Source: Methyloprofundus sp. (lineage in GTDB: Bacteria > Pseudomonadota > Gammaproteobacteria > Methylococcales > Methylomonadaceae). Taken from it: DNA of 16,029 bases. A program made the translations under genes and the position numbers. The notes beneath the pieces are model-generated. The model saw only the letters and a list, made by a program, of their open reading frames with translations, made no database searches and was not told where the DNA came from. This document shows positions 1 to 7,763 of the stretch, piece after piece (position 1 is the stretch's first letter; each line of letters begins with the position of its first letter). The stretch covers positions 1 to 16,029 of the forward strand of contig WTCN01000154.1 in assembly GCA_013138555.1 (NCBI GenBank), written 5' to 3'.

Positions 1-2542
1 TTCGTGATGCTCTAGGGTTGACCTCTAAAACATAAATCGTTTCGCCTTGAATCGCAAACTGGGTATTCATCAAGCCGCGCACACCCAAAGCTTCTGCCAT
101 TTGCTTCACTTGTACACGCAATTGATCTTGCAAATGTTCCGCTAAATCATAAGGAGGAATTGAGCAAGCCGAATCCCCAGAGTGCACACCTGCTTGTTCA
201 ACGTGTTGCATTAGGCCGCCAATTAATAATGTCTCACCGTCATAAATCGCATCCACATCCATTTCGATGGCATCATCAAGAAAACGATCTAATAGTACAG
301 GTGAGTCATTAGAAACACTGACCGCCTCTTTCATATAACGCTGCAAACCTTCCTCGTTATAAACGATTTCCATAGCACGACCACCCAAGACATAAGATGG
401 GCGTACCACTAATGGGTAGCCTAGATCTTTTGCAGCATTAATTGCCTGTTCGGTTGAGCGTGCCGTGGCATTAGGCGGCTGTTTTAAATCCAGCTTCTCC
501 AGTAACTTCTGGAAACGCTCTCTATCCTCAGCCAAGTCAATTGCATCAGGAGACGTACCAATAATTGGTGCACCTGCAGCTTCCAAGGCACGCGCTAATT
601 TCAATGGCGTTTGACCACCATATTGAACAATCACACCTTTAGGCTGCTCTAACTGGATAATTTCCAACACATCTTCCAGCGTTAAAGATTCAAAATACAA
701 GCGATCCGAGGTATCAAAATCAGTAGAGACTGTTTCCGGGTTACAGTTCACCATAATGGTTTCATAGCCCTCTTCGCGCAATGCTAAAGCCGCATGCACA
801 CAACAGTAATCAAATTCAATCCCTTGACCAATACGATTTGGACCGCCGCCTAAAATAATAATTTTCTCTTTATCAGAAACCCGCGCCTCACACTCACGCT
901 CATAAGTTGAATATAAATACGCCGTATCCGAAGAAAATTCAGCGGCACAGGAATCAATACGCTTATACACGGGGCGAATATTGTTCTGATGCCTGACTTT
1001 ACGAATATCTGATTCTTTAGTGTCCAATAGCTTTGCTAAACGTGCATCAGAAAAACCTTTTTGCTTTAACCTAAATAACTCACCTTCTTTCAAGGTTGCT
1101 AGCGTTTTACTCGCTAAAGATTTTTCAGTTAACACTAAGTCTTCAACTTGCGCTAAAAACCACGGATCAATTTTACTTGCTTCGTGCACATCCTCAAATG
1201 ACATGCCACTACGAAACGCATCAGCAACATACCATAGACGTTCAGGCCCTGGATGACGCATTTCCCGCTGCATGACATCTGCTGCATCAGGAGCGGAAAA
1301 ATCAATAATTTCATCCAGACCATCAACACCAATCTCAAGACCACGTAATGCTTTTTGCAAAGACTCCTGAAAAGTCCGTCCAATCGCCATGACCTCACCC
1401 ACTGACTTCATTTGGGTGGTCAATCGATCATCTGCTTGTGGAAATTTCTCAAAAGTAAAACGTGGTACTTTAGTGACCACATAATCAATCGTTGGCTCAA
1501 ATGAAGCCGGGGTTGCTCCACCGGTAATTTCATTTTTCAGCTCATCCAAAGTATAACCCACTGCCAGTTTAGCGGCGACTTTAGCAATCGGAAAACCTGT
1601 TGCTTTTGAAGCCAATGCTGAAGAGCGAGAAACCCGTGGGTTCATTTCAATCACCACCATGCGGCCATCAGCAGGGTTAATTGCTACCTGTACATTAGAG
1701 CCACCGGTATCAACACCGATTTCACGCAAGACAGCCAAAGATACATTACGTAGAATCTGGTATTCTTTGTCGGTTAAAGTCTGTGCAGGCGCAACAGTAA
1801 TCGAATCACCGGTATGCACGCCCATCGGGTCGAAGTTTTCTATGGAACAAATGATAATACAGTTATCATTGCTATCTCGCACCACTTCCATTTCATATTC
1901 TTTCCAGCCTAATACTGACTCTTCGATCAGCAATTCATTGGTTGGCGATAAATATAAACCACGCTCACAAATTTCAATAAACTCTTCTTTATTGTAGGCA
2001 ATACCACCGCCACTTCCACCCATGGTAAATGAAGGACGAATCACCGTTGGGTAGTCTACATCTGCCTGGGCTGCAAACGCCTCTTCCATAGTATGTGCTG
2101 TTTTAGAGCGCGCAACTTCAAACCCCAGCCTTCCCATTGCCTGGTTAAACAACTCTCTATCTTCCGCCATATTGATGGCTTCTTTCGTTGCACCGATCAT
2201 TTCCACGCCATATTTTTCCAATACGCCGTGTTTATCTAAATCTAAAGCACAATTTAATGCAGTTTGCCCACCCATCGTCGGCAATACTGCATCAGGCTTT
2301 TCTTTTTCTATGATTTTTTCAACTGTCTGCCAGTCGATAGGTTCAATATAGATAGCATCCGCCATATCAGGGTCAGTCATAATCGTCGCAGGATTAGAAT
2401 TGACCAGGATAATACGATAACCTTCTTCGCGCAGTGCTTTACATGCTTGAGTGCCTGAATAATCAAACTCGCAGGCCTGACCAATCACAATGGGACCTGC
2501 ACCTAATAATAAAATGGATTTTATGTCGGTTCTTTTTGGCAT
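1..2542 (-). CDS. carB: Carbamoyl-phosphate synthase large subunit, partial (C-terminus beyond left edge)
   Basis: The large subunit makes carbamoyl phosphate from bicarbonate, ammonia (channelled from CarA) and two ATP, for arginine and pyrimidine synthesis in the cytoplasm. Reading leftward from the ATG at 2542, the protein opens with MPKRTDIKSILLLGAGPI and continues in one frame to the edge, where it reads EVNPRAS. About 847 of the usual roughly 1070 residues are present. Both ATP-grasp halves are recognisable: the first has GQACEFDYSGTQACKAL and later IEMNPRVSRSSALASKATG; the second begins IIILGGGPNRIGQGIEFDYC. The end of the second half and the C-terminal allosteric (MGS-like) domain are missing only because the window stops. 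The frame agrees at both ends and no internal stop was seen. The start is 20 bases after the carA stop, in the usual carAB order; no strong ribosome-binding site is visible, which suggests co-transcription with carA. Confidence 0.97.
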   Translation of the reverse strand, partial: MPKRTDIKSILLLGAGPIVIGQACEFDYSGTQACKALREEGYRIILVNSNPATIMTDPDMADAIYIEPIDWQTVEKIIEKEKPDAVLPTMGGQTALNCALDLDKHGVLEKYGVEMIGATKEAINMAEDRELFNQAMGRLGFEVARSKTAHTMEEAFAAQADVDYPTVIRPSFTMGGSGGGIAYNKEEFIEICERGLYLSPTNELLIEESVLGWKEYEMEVVRDSNDNCIIICSIENFDPMGVHTGDSITVAPAQTLTDKEYQILRNVSLAVLREIGVDTGGSNVQVAINPADGRMVVIEMNPRVSRSSALASKATGFPIAKVAAKLAVGYTLDELKNEITGGATPASFEPTIDYVVTKVPRFTFEKFPQADDRLTTQMKSVGEVMAIGRTFQESLQKALRGLEIGVDGLDEIIDFSAPDAADVMQREMRHPGPERLWYVADAFRSGMSFEDVHEASKIDPWFLAQVEDLVLTEKSLASKTLATLKEGELFRLKQKGFSDARLAKLLDTKESDIRKVRHQNNIRPVYKRIDSCAAEFSSDTAYLYSTYERECEARVSDKEKIIILGGGPNRIGQGIEFDYCCVHAALALREEGYETIMVNCNPETVSTDFDTSDRLYFESLTLEDVLEIIQLEQPKGVIVQYGGQTPLKLARALEAAGAPIIGTSPDAIDLAEDRERFQKLLEKLDLKQPPNATARSTEQAINAAKDLGYPLVVRPSYVLGGRAMEIVYNEEGLQRYMKEAVSVSNDSPVLLDRFLDDAIEMDVDAIYDGETLLIGGLMQHVEQAGVHSGDSACSIPPYDLAEHLQDQLRVQVKQMAEALGVRGLMNTQFAIQGETIYVLEVNPRASR

Positions 2543-2562
2543 ATTCGTTTATAACTCTATTA

Positions 2563-3690
2563 TTAGTTAGCTAGTTTCATCATTTCTATAAAGTCATCAA
2601 ATAATGACTCAACATCGTGCGGCCCAGGGCTCGCTTCAGGGTGTCCCTGAAAGCTCATCGCCGGAATATCGGTACGTGCAATACCCTGCAAACTACCATC
2701 AAATAAAGAATGATACGTCGCTGTTAAATTATCCGGTAAAGTTTTTTCATCTACCGCGAAGCCATGATTTTGACTACTAATCATGACGCGTCCCGTCGAT
2801 TTTTCCTGTACCGGATGATTAGCCCCATGATGACCAAACTTCATCTTCTCGGTTTTCGCACCACAAGCCAAAGCCAATAACTGATGCCCCAGGCAAATCC
2901 CGAATACAGGTATTTTTTGCTCTAAAATAGTTTGAATCGCTGCTATAGCATAAGTACATGGCTCTGGATCACCCGGACCATTCGACAAAAACACACCATC
3001 TGGATTCATTGCCAAAACATCCACCGCCGGTGTCGTTGCTGGCACAACAGTCACACGACAGCCACGGTTGGCTAACAAGCGCAAGATATTGCGCTTGACA
3101 CCAAAGTCATAAGCGACAACATGCCTGTTTAAGTTTTCTGCCGGCGTATGGCCTTGCTGTAAATCCCAGGTATTTTCTGTCCACTCATAAGACTCTGAGG
3201 TAGTCACCTCTTTCGCCAGGTCTAGGCCTTTCAATCCAGAAAACCCTTCAATAGCTGATTTTGCCATCGCTTCATCAACCGCTTCACCCGCAATAATGCA
3301 GCCTCGCTGTGCGCCTTTATCACGTAGCAGGCGTGTTAATTGGCGAGTATCTATCTCTGCAATGGCAACCACATTATTTTCCAGCAAATAATCTGCCAGG
3401 TTTTTTTCTGAGCGAAAATTACTGGCAAGTACCGGCAAGTCACGAATAACCAGACCACTGGCAAAAACAGCCGACGCTTCGTTATCTTCGTCATTAGTTC
3501 CCACATTGCCGATATGTGGATAGGTTAACGTTACAATCTGTTTTGCATAGGAAGGATCACTGAGAATTTCCTGGTAACCGGTTAAGGATGTATTAAACAC
3601 CACTTCTCCCGCAGAACAGCCATCCGCGCCTATCGACACGCCATAAAAAACTGTTCCATCTTCTAGCATTAGTAATGCCGGTTTGTTCAT
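2563..3690 (-). CDS. carA: Carbamoyl-phosphate synthase small (glutaminase) subunit
   Basis: CarA hydrolyses glutamine and passes ammonia to CarB. The 375 residues match the usual length of the family. The N-terminal CPSase small-chain domain carries FNTSLTGYQEILSDPSY (about residues 32-48) and the ITLTYPHIGN-like stretch near residues 53-62. The C-terminal class I glutamine amidotransferase domain has LSNGPGDP (235-242), the nucleophile Cys266 in GICLGHQ, and His350 and Glu352 in SFQGHPEASPGPHD, so the catalytic triad is complete. The ATG at 3690 is preceded by AAGG on the minus strand (just upstream of GTAGATATA). carA is first of the carAB pair, and its upstream region holds a strong hairpin and a possible promoter. 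Nothing in the protein is unusual. Confidence 0.97.
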   Translation of the reverse strand: MNKPALLMLEDGTVFYGVSIGADGCSAGEVVFNTSLTGYQEILSDPSYAKQIVTLTYPHIGNVGTNDEDNEASAVFASGLVIRDLPVLASNFRSEKNLADYLLENNVVAIAEIDTRQLTRLLRDKGAQRGCIIAGEAVDEAMAKSAIEGFSGLKGLDLAKEVTTSESYEWTENTWDLQQGHTPAENLNRHVVAYDFGVKRNILRLLANRGCRVTVVPATTPAVDVLAMNPDGVFLSNGPGDPEPCTYAIAAIQTILEQKIPVFGICLGHQLLALACGAKTEKMKFGHHGANHPVQEKSTGRVMISSQNHGFAVDEKTLPDNLTATYHSLFDGSLQGIARTDIPAMSFQGHPEASPGPHDVESLFDDFIEMMKLAN

Positions 3691-3712
3691 TATATCTACC
3701 TTAAATGTGCAA

Positions 3713-3742
3713 AACGGGATGAGCCTTGCGACTCATCCCGTT
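3713..3742 (-). terminator. Strong hairpin in the carA leader (terminator or attenuator)
   Basis: An 11-bp perfect inverted repeat (AACGGGATGAG / CTCATCCCGTT) with an 8-base loop is followed on the minus strand by TTTT. It ends 22 bases before the carA ATG. It could terminate transcripts coming from the PilZ gene, or act as an attenuator or 5' stabiliser in the carA leader if the carA promoter lies further upstream. The U run is short, so its termination strength is uncertain. Confidence 0.6.
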
Positions 3743-3758
3743 AAGAAATATAGTTGTG

Positions 3759-3786
3759 ATTATCACTACCCGAAAAATCGAATCAA
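3759..3786 (-). promoter_or_regulatory. Possible sigma-70 promoter for carA
   Basis: On the minus strand, TTGATT (3786-3781) and GATAAT (3764-3759) are separated by 16 bases, a plausible -35/-10 pair. Transcription would begin near 3752, putting the 3713-3742 hairpin at the very start of the carA mRNA. This is a pattern match only. Confidence 0.35.
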
Positions 3787-3882
3787 TGGCTTAATTCTAC
3801 TGAATTTTCAGGGCACGGTCATTAAGATTTTAAAATTATTCATTTTCAATAACACCTCACCATTAAGCAAACCAGTCACTTA

Positions 3883-4269
3883 TCATTTAACATCATTACA
3901 CTTAGAGGCATTTTCAATAAACTTTAATAATTTACTTTGCTCTTCAATTAATAATTCAATGAAATTCATCCCTATCTGGCATTTATCCTGTGCAATTCTC
4001 CGAGAATAGACAATTCGACAGCTAGCAGAAATACACTCTTTTTGTCCATGCTGATCATACAGATGCAAGTTAACATCAACAGGCACTTCATCATCAACAA
4101 AATCACCTTCCGGTGTCAACTGAATACGCTCTTCCATACTACACTGAATTGCAAACCCTCCGATAGAAACATTCAAGGTCGGTAAACAGATAGGATTATC
4201 TTTAAAATTGTTAATTTCAACATCCAAACGCTCTATCACTCTTGGACTTCTTTCTATCTTTAAACTCAT
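3883..4269 (-). CDS. PilZ-domain protein (probable c-di-GMP receptor)
   Basis: A small soluble protein of 128 residues. PilZ domains bind cyclic di-GMP through an N-terminal RxxxR motif and a (D/N)xSxxG motif. Both are visible: R10-V-I-E-R14 and N33-V-S-I-G-G38. The C-terminal beta-barrel end CQIGMNFIEL is also typical of the family. No output domain is fused, so it probably acts by binding a partner protein, which cannot be identified here. The ATG at 4269 has a reasonable ribosome-binding site (GGATGAG on the minus strand). The gene lies 38 bases after the flavin reductase stop and looks like the last gene of a nadC-led operon. Binding of c-di-GMP is inferred from the motifs. Confidence 0.82.
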   Translation of the reverse strand: MSLKIERSPRVIERLDVEINNFKDNPICLPTLNVSIGGFAIQCSMEERIQLTPEGDFVDDEVPVDVNLHLYDQHGQKECISASCRIVYSRRIAQDKCQIGMNFIELLIEEQSKLLKFIENASKCNDVK

Positions 4270-4307
4270 AAGCTCATCCAGCCAAAAGCGACTAATATTT
4301 AATCGTT

Positions 4308-4784
4308 TTAATATAACTCGGCACTATTATCCATAGTTCCTGTGTCATTATACGACATAGCAACGCCAACATTTAACTGCCTTGCTTCCAGCACCTCACA
4401 TATGACTAGCTGATGATCACCTGCCGAGACCTCATGACTCACTTTACAATCAAAATAAGCCAAACTTTCTTGTAGCACTGGCGCTCCAGTCAAAGCCGCA
4501 GCCCAGGTTCCAAGCGACATTTTATCTTTAATACCTGACTGGCCAAAATGCGCTGCCATTGACATCTGCTGCTGGCTCAATACATTAACACTACACACCT
4601 TGCCCTTTTTAAGTAACTGATAGGAATAATGCTCAGGGTTAATGCTTATCGCCAGCAGTACTGGTGAAAAAGAAACCTGCATCACCCATGCCGCAGTAAA
4701 GGCATTTGTTTGCCCATCCTCTGCAACAGCAACGACATAAACACCGTGCGTCAACTGCTTTAGTACATTTGCAATATCTTCCAT
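4308..4784 (-). CDS. Flavin reductase-like, FMN-binding domain protein
   Basis: A protein of 158 residues resembling the flavin reductase-like family (split-barrel FMN-binding fold), whose members reduce free flavins with NAD(P)H or serve as reductase partners of monooxygenases. Family features include the opening LKQLTHGVYVVAV, the segment NAFTAAWVMQVSFSPVLLAI (about 27-46) where FMN is normally bound, then SVNVLS and a C-terminal CEVLEA strand. The physiological substrate cannot be deduced. Its ATG overlaps the nadC stop by one base and has a strong Shine-Dalgarno (GGGAGGGG), so translation is probably coupled to nadC. A rubredoxin or other second domain is absent. Confidence 0.85.
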   Translation of the reverse strand: MEDIANVLKQLTHGVYVVAVAEDGQTNAFTAAWVMQVSFSPVLLAISINPEHYSYQLLKKGKVCSVNVLSQQQMSMAAHFGQSGIKDKMSLGTWAAALTGAPVLQESLAYFDCKVSHEVSAGDHQLVICEVLEARQLNVGVAMSYNDTGTMDNSAELY

Positions 4785-5614
4785 TATTCCCCTCCCAGAA
4801 TGACACGCATAGATAAATCTACCGCCTGTACATTTTTGGTTAAAGCACCGATAGAAATATAGTCCACTCCTGTTTCAGCAATCTCTCGAATATTGCTTAA
4901 CACAATATTACCCGAGGCTTCCAGCTCACAACGCCCCGCTACTTTTTTAACCGCCACCTGTAATTCAGGGACAGAAAAGTTATCCAGCATAATCCTATCC
5001 GGGTGCGCTGCTATTGCCTCATCCAGCTCATTCATTGACTCAACTTCAATTTCCAGTAGCTTATCACTCACTTTCCTTGCCTGAGAAATTGCCTGAGCAA
5101 TAGAGCCTGCCGCCACAATATGATTTTCCTTGATTAAAATCCCATCATATAAGCCAACTCGATGATTATGACAACCACCGCACACAACCGCATATTTTTG
5201 CGCATCACGTAGCCCTGGGATGGTTTTACGGGTATCCAGAACTTTGCAGCCTGTTCCTGCGACTGCATTGGCATATAAGCGAGCCTGTGTCGCAGTCGCT
5301 GAAAGTGTTTGCAGCAAATTTAGCGCAGTACGCTCCCCTGTCAATAAAGGGCGTGCTAAACCACTTAAGGTACACAACACTGTCTCTGCAGCTACCCACT
5401 GCCCCTCTTCAACTTGCCAGTCGATCCGTACATCCGCATTTAAGGCTGAAAAAACGGCATTAAACCAATCCTGCCCACAGCAAAGCATCGCCTCACGAGT
5501 CATCACTTTAGCTTCTGCACGCCTGGTTTCTGGAATGATCAAAGCAGTAATATCACCACTGCCAATATCTTCGTCAAGAAAAGTCTGAACATTAATAGGG
5601 TCTGGGTAGGTCAT
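4784..5614 (-). CDS. nadC: Nicotinate-nucleotide pyrophosphorylase (quinolinate phosphoribosyltransferase, carboxylating)
   Basis: NadC converts quinolinate and PRPP into nicotinate mononucleotide, CO2 and pyrophosphate in de novo NAD synthesis. The 276 residues are the normal length. Diagnostic stretches are DIGSGDIT (16-23), GERTALNLLQ (93-102), DTRKTIPGLR (127-136), GGCHNHRVGLYDGILIKENH (146-165), then IEVES, IMLDNF, LEASGNI and ISIGALTKN. These include the basic residues that bind quinolinate and PRPP. It is the first gene of a tight group with the flavin reductase and PilZ genes. No strong ribosome-binding site precedes the ATG at 5614, but the conserved N-terminus supports this start. 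Confidence 0.96.
   Translation of the reverse strand: MTYPDPINVQTFLDEDIGSGDITALIIPETRRAEAKVMTREAMLCCGQDWFNAVFSALNADVRIDWQVEEGQWVAAETVLCTLSGLARPLLTGERTALNLLQTLSATATQARLYANAVAGTGCKVLDTRKTIPGLRDAQKYAVVCGGCHNHRVGLYDGILIKENHIVAAGSIAQAISQARKVSDKLLEIEVESMNELDEAIAAHPDRIMLDNFSVPELQVAVKKVAGRCELEASGNIVLSNIREIAETGVDYISIGALTKNVQAVDLSMRVILGGE
4789..4796 (-). promoter_or_regulatory. Strong ribosome-binding site for the flavin reductase gene inside the end of nadC
   Basis: On the minus strand GGGAGGGG lies 4 bases before the ATG at 4784, within the last codons of nadC. It fixes the start and supports translational coupling of the two genes. Confidence 0.7.
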
Positions 5615-5670
5615 GTGTAATGAAAAATAAAAGAGTGGGTAATCAAGACAAACTTAAGGCAGGACAAATA

Positions 5671-5709
5671 TAGTAGGTTGGGCTGCCGCCTTTTTGGCAA
5701 CCCAACAAT
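5671..5709. repeat. Palindromic intergenic repeat, copy 1
   Basis: TAGGTTGGG then CTGCC, a loop, GGCAA and CCCAAC form an 11-bp stem with one mismatch (5677-5687 with 5696-5706). The layout (GTAGG, N, TGGGC, loop, complementary arm ending in CAA) matches the second copy at 9583-9613, suggesting a dispersed palindromic element of this genome. It lies upstream of nadC. Confidence 0.55.
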
Positions 5710-5719
5710 TCAATCAGCA

Positions 5720-5737
5720 AGCTATTATATAATAGCT
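5720..5737. promoter_or_regulatory. 18-bp perfect AT-rich palindrome containing TATAAT
   Basis: AGCTATTATATAATAGCT is a perfect palindrome. Its centre reads TATAAT (5728-5733), so it could be a -10 region, an operator, or both, for nadC on the minus strand, with a leader of about 100 bases. No convincing -35 accompanies it. Confidence 0.3.
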
Positions 5738-5777
5738 AGACATAATACAAACTATAGATTCTCAGAAAAATAACTTC

Positions 5778-5810
5778 ACGGATACCATCCCTCAAAGGGA
5801 TGTTATCCGT
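5778..5810 (-). terminator. Probable terminator of the repeat-motif membrane protein gene
   Basis: ACGGATA, one mismatch, CATCCC, a 5-base loop, GGGATG, one mismatch and TATCCGT make a 13-bp stem, about 38 bases after the stop at 5848. On the minus strand it is followed within a few bases by a T-rich stretch (TTATTTTT), as expected for an intrinsic terminator. Confidence 0.65.
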
Positions 5811-5847
5811 TGTACAAATGGAATTTATTTAACTGAGAAACTATACA

Positions 5848-6795
5848 TCATTTTAATGCTTCTAACTGGCTGGCAACGGAACTCATTAACTGCGCATCAT
5901 AATGACGTTTTAAAGTTGAGTCAGTAGGCCGAACTGGCATTGTCGCTTCAGTACTAGCCACTAATTGCTGAATAAAATGACGTTTTAAGGCCGAATCTTC
6001 AGGTATTCCTTGTTTCGAAGTCTTCTTTACAACATCCAGGCTTTCGCTTACTTCAGCAACAGAAACTGCAAGCTCTTCAACAACAGGCTCCTGCACTTCA
6101 ACAGTCTCAGTCTCTACTGGCAAAGGCTCATCACTAGCAGGCTCAGCCTCAACTTCAACGGCATTTTCTGCCTCATCTAAAGCAGCTATATTCTGTAGAT
6201 AATGCCGTCTTAAAGCAGAATCTTCAGGAATTACATCAACAGGTTCCTGTGTTTCAACAGCTTCCGCCTCCACTGGCAAAGACTCATGACTGACAGGTTC
6301 AGGTTCAACCTCAACAACATTTTTCGCATCCTCTAAGGCAGCTATATTTTGTAAATAATGCCGTCTTAAAGCAGAATCCTCAGGAATTACATCAACAGGC
6401 TCCTGTGTTTCAATAGCCTCCACTGGCAAAGGTTCATGACTGACAGATTCAGCTTCTATTTCTGCTTCAGCCTCCACCTCAACAACATTTCCCGCATCTT
6501 CTAAGGCAGCTATATTCTGTAAATAATGCCGTCTTAAAGTAGAATCCTCAGGAACCTCATCAATATTCCCACCTATCTCAGCAGTCTCAACTATCACTGA
6601 GTCATGACTGCTAGGAGCAGAGTCTACCTTTAACTTAACCTTTGCTTCTCGCTCCGGTTCCGGTGTCGACTTTGTTGATATTTTCTGAGCAACAGTCTTA
6701 GTCTCCTCAGTAGGCGAGTTATGCCTCTTTTTTCTAAAGTGTATGAAGAGCCATACAGCAAGCGCAACAACAATAACTATTACAACTTCAATCAT
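5848..6795 (-). CDS. Membrane-anchored acidic protein with repeated DSxL(R/K)RH(Y/F) motifs, function unknown
   Basis: I do not recognise a characterised family. The 315-residue protein begins with one hydrophobic segment (about residues 3-20) followed by RKKRH, which predicts an N-in anchor... or more precisely an inner-membrane anchor with the positive side cytoplasmic, leaving the long tail in the cytoplasm. The tail is rich in Glu, Val, Pro and Ala and probably disordered. It contains five copies of a short motif starting at residues 82, 138, 190, 265 and 290: P(E/T)DS(T/A)L(R/K)RH(Y/F). The first three copies extend to HYLQNIAAL and sit in near-identical 52-56 residue units, indicating recent tandem duplication; the last two are more diverged. 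The regular spacing suggests multiple docking sites for one partner. The ATG at 6795 has a GAGGG ribosome-binding site. The gene is monocistronic and divergent from ampD. Confidence 0.85.
   Translation of the reverse strand: MIEVVIVIVVALAVWLFIHFRKKRHNSPTEETKTVAQKISTKSTPEPEREAKVKLKVDSAPSSHDSVIVETAEIGGNIDEVPEDSTLRRHYLQNIAALEDAGNVVEVEAEAEIEAESVSHEPLPVEAIETQEPVDVIPEDSALRRHYLQNIAALEDAKNVVEVEPEPVSHESLPVEAEAVETQEPVDVIPEDSALRRHYLQNIAALDEAENAVEVEAEPASDEPLPVETETVEVQEPVVEELAVSVAEVSESLDVVKKTSKQGIPEDSALKRHFIQQLVASTEATMPVRPTDSTLKRHYDAQLMSSVASQLEALK
6175..6552 (-). repeat. Tandem DNA repeat units inside the membrane protein gene
   Basis: Three motif copies at 6499-6552, 6331-6384 and 6175-6228 are nearly identical at DNA level (for example the shared TAATGCCGTCTTAAAG), spaced 168 and 156 bases apart. 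The bases between them are also similar, apart from small in-frame length differences. This is a coding tandem repeat prone to gain or loss of units. Confidence 0.8.
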
Positions 6796-6965
6796 AATTT
6801 CCCTCTCTTTAATTCGTTTTTATTATTTCAATGTAAAAGATCAGGCGCAATGACACAAACCCTTTCAATAAATACCCATCACATGCTCAATATTATTCCA
6901 TATAATACAGCAGATAGTAATAGATTTTTTTAAAGATGAACATCTTATCAAGCCGACTACTCACA

Positions 6966-7517
6966 ATGAAAATAAACAATCACTGGCTAACACCGGCACA
7001 TAAAATAAACTCCCCAAACTGCGACAATCGTGATGACGAAAAAGATATTTCATTAATCGTGATCCATTGCATCAGTTTACCGGCGGGTCAGTTTAACACC
7101 CCCTTTATTGAACAGCTATTCACTAATCAGCTTAAGGCTCAGTCACACCCGGATTTCACTGAAATTTGTCAACTAGAAGTTTCAAGTCATATCGTTATCC
7201 AGCGTGATGGCCTAATCACCCAATACGTCCCTTTCAATAAACGCGCCTGGCATGCTGGGGTCTCAGAATATCAAGGAAGGGGAAAATGCAATAATTTTTC
7301 CATCGGTATAGAGCTAGAAGGGATGGATTGCATTCCCTATACCGACCAACAATACTCACAGTTGAGTGAATTAATTCATTGCTTAATGCAGGCATATCCC
7401 AAACTAAGCATAGAGAACATTACTGGCCATAGTGACATTGCACCACAGCGAAAAACAGATCCAGGAAAATATTTTGACTGGGACAAGCTATACCGGGACT
7501 TGAGGGTAACGGACTAA
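6966..7517 (+). CDS. ampD: 1,6-anhydro-N-acetylmuramyl-L-alanine amidase AmpD
   Basis: AmpD cleaves the stem peptide from 1,6-anhydro-MurNAc in the cytoplasm during peptidoglycan recycling; its loss induces AmpC beta-lactamase in species that have AmpR. The sequence is clear: SLIVIHCISLP with the first zinc ligand, VPFNKRAWHAGVSEYQGR, FSIGIELEGMD, and TGHSDIAPQRKTDPG with the second His, the Lys and the Asp ligand. From the ATG at 6966 the protein has 183 residues and the first ligand is His34, as numbered in Citrobacter AmpD, with the glutamate at 117. MKINNHWLTPA also aligns with the start of known AmpD proteins. An in-frame ATG at 6936 would add ten residues with no family counterpart; neither start has a convincing Shine-Dalgarno. 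The gene stands alone. Confidence 0.93.
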   Translation: MKINNHWLTPAHKINSPNCDNRDDEKDISLIVIHCISLPAGQFNTPFIEQLFTNQLKAQSHPDFTEICQLEVSSHIVIQRDGLITQYVPFNKRAWHAGVSEYQGRGKCNNFSIGIELEGMDCIPYTDQQYSQLSELIHCLMQAYPKLSIENITGHSDIAPQRKTDPGKYFDWDKLYRDLRVTD

Positions 7518-7563
7518 TTAAATTCATAGTAATGATTTCTTTGGCATAAACAATCGTTACCCT
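7503..7563. repeat. Inverted repeat around the ampD stop codon
   Basis: AGGGTAACG (7503-7511, the last ampD codons) is perfectly complementary to CGTTACCCT (7555-7563). The 43-base interval includes a second partial partner (GTAATGATT). There is no U tract, so terminator function is doubtful. It may instead be the edge of an inserted, now degraded element. Confidence 0.35.
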
Positions 7564-7622
7564 ACTTCAAAAAAGGTCTGATCCCTCGGTGTTTCGATTA
7601 CCCAATACCTTGACAGCAACTA

Positions 7623-7763
7623 ATGCAATATTGGACCAAAATAGTATCTTGGATATCTCATAATATCGTTTTCTTGGTTCGCATAGATAATGCTATTCAA
7701 GTCAGGCGTTATAGAGTGGTCGAACAAATTGATGGTATTCTCAACGAAAAGTGCGACGTATGA
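7623..7763 (+). pseudogene. Transposase relic (IS4-type DDE family, fragment)
   Basis: A 46-codon open stretch contains FLVRIDNAIQVRRYRVVE followed by ILNEKCDV. This resembles the conserved region of IS4-type DDE transposases in which FVTRxKDNAxYxVVE precedes a short spacer and ILxDExI. Only this fragment is legible; stops interrupt both sides and no terminal inverted repeats were found. The family assignment comes from remembered consensus, so it is tentative. It indicates past insertion-sequence activity upstream of the peroxidase gene. Confidence 0.4.

Noticed and set aside
1..2542. carB might be broken, since a separate open frame (1153-1398, minus) lies inside it
   Set aside because: The carB frame reads as normal CarB protein from the ATG at 2542 to the left edge and has the same phase at both ends; the inner open frame is an out-of-phase shadow.
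3683..4009. Plus-strand open frame of 108 codons between carA and the PilZ gene
   Set aside because: It overlaps the PilZ gene and the carA hairpin in antisense, has no ribosome-binding site, and its composition looks like translated AT-rich non-coding DNA.
5875..6552. Repeated units resembling a CRISPR array
   Set aside because: The units are in-frame coding repeats with similar, not unique, intervals and multiple-of-three spacing; no palindromic direct repeats of CRISPR size and no cas genes are present.
6936..6965. Upstream ATG as the ampD start
   Set aside because: The ten extra residues have no counterpart in AmpD proteins, and the ATG at 6966 restores the standard numbering of the zinc ligand; not fully excluded, since neither start has a good ribosome-binding site.
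7555..7600. Possible insertion-sequence end near GGTCTGATCCC
   Set aside because: No matching partner end or target-site duplication could be found in the window.
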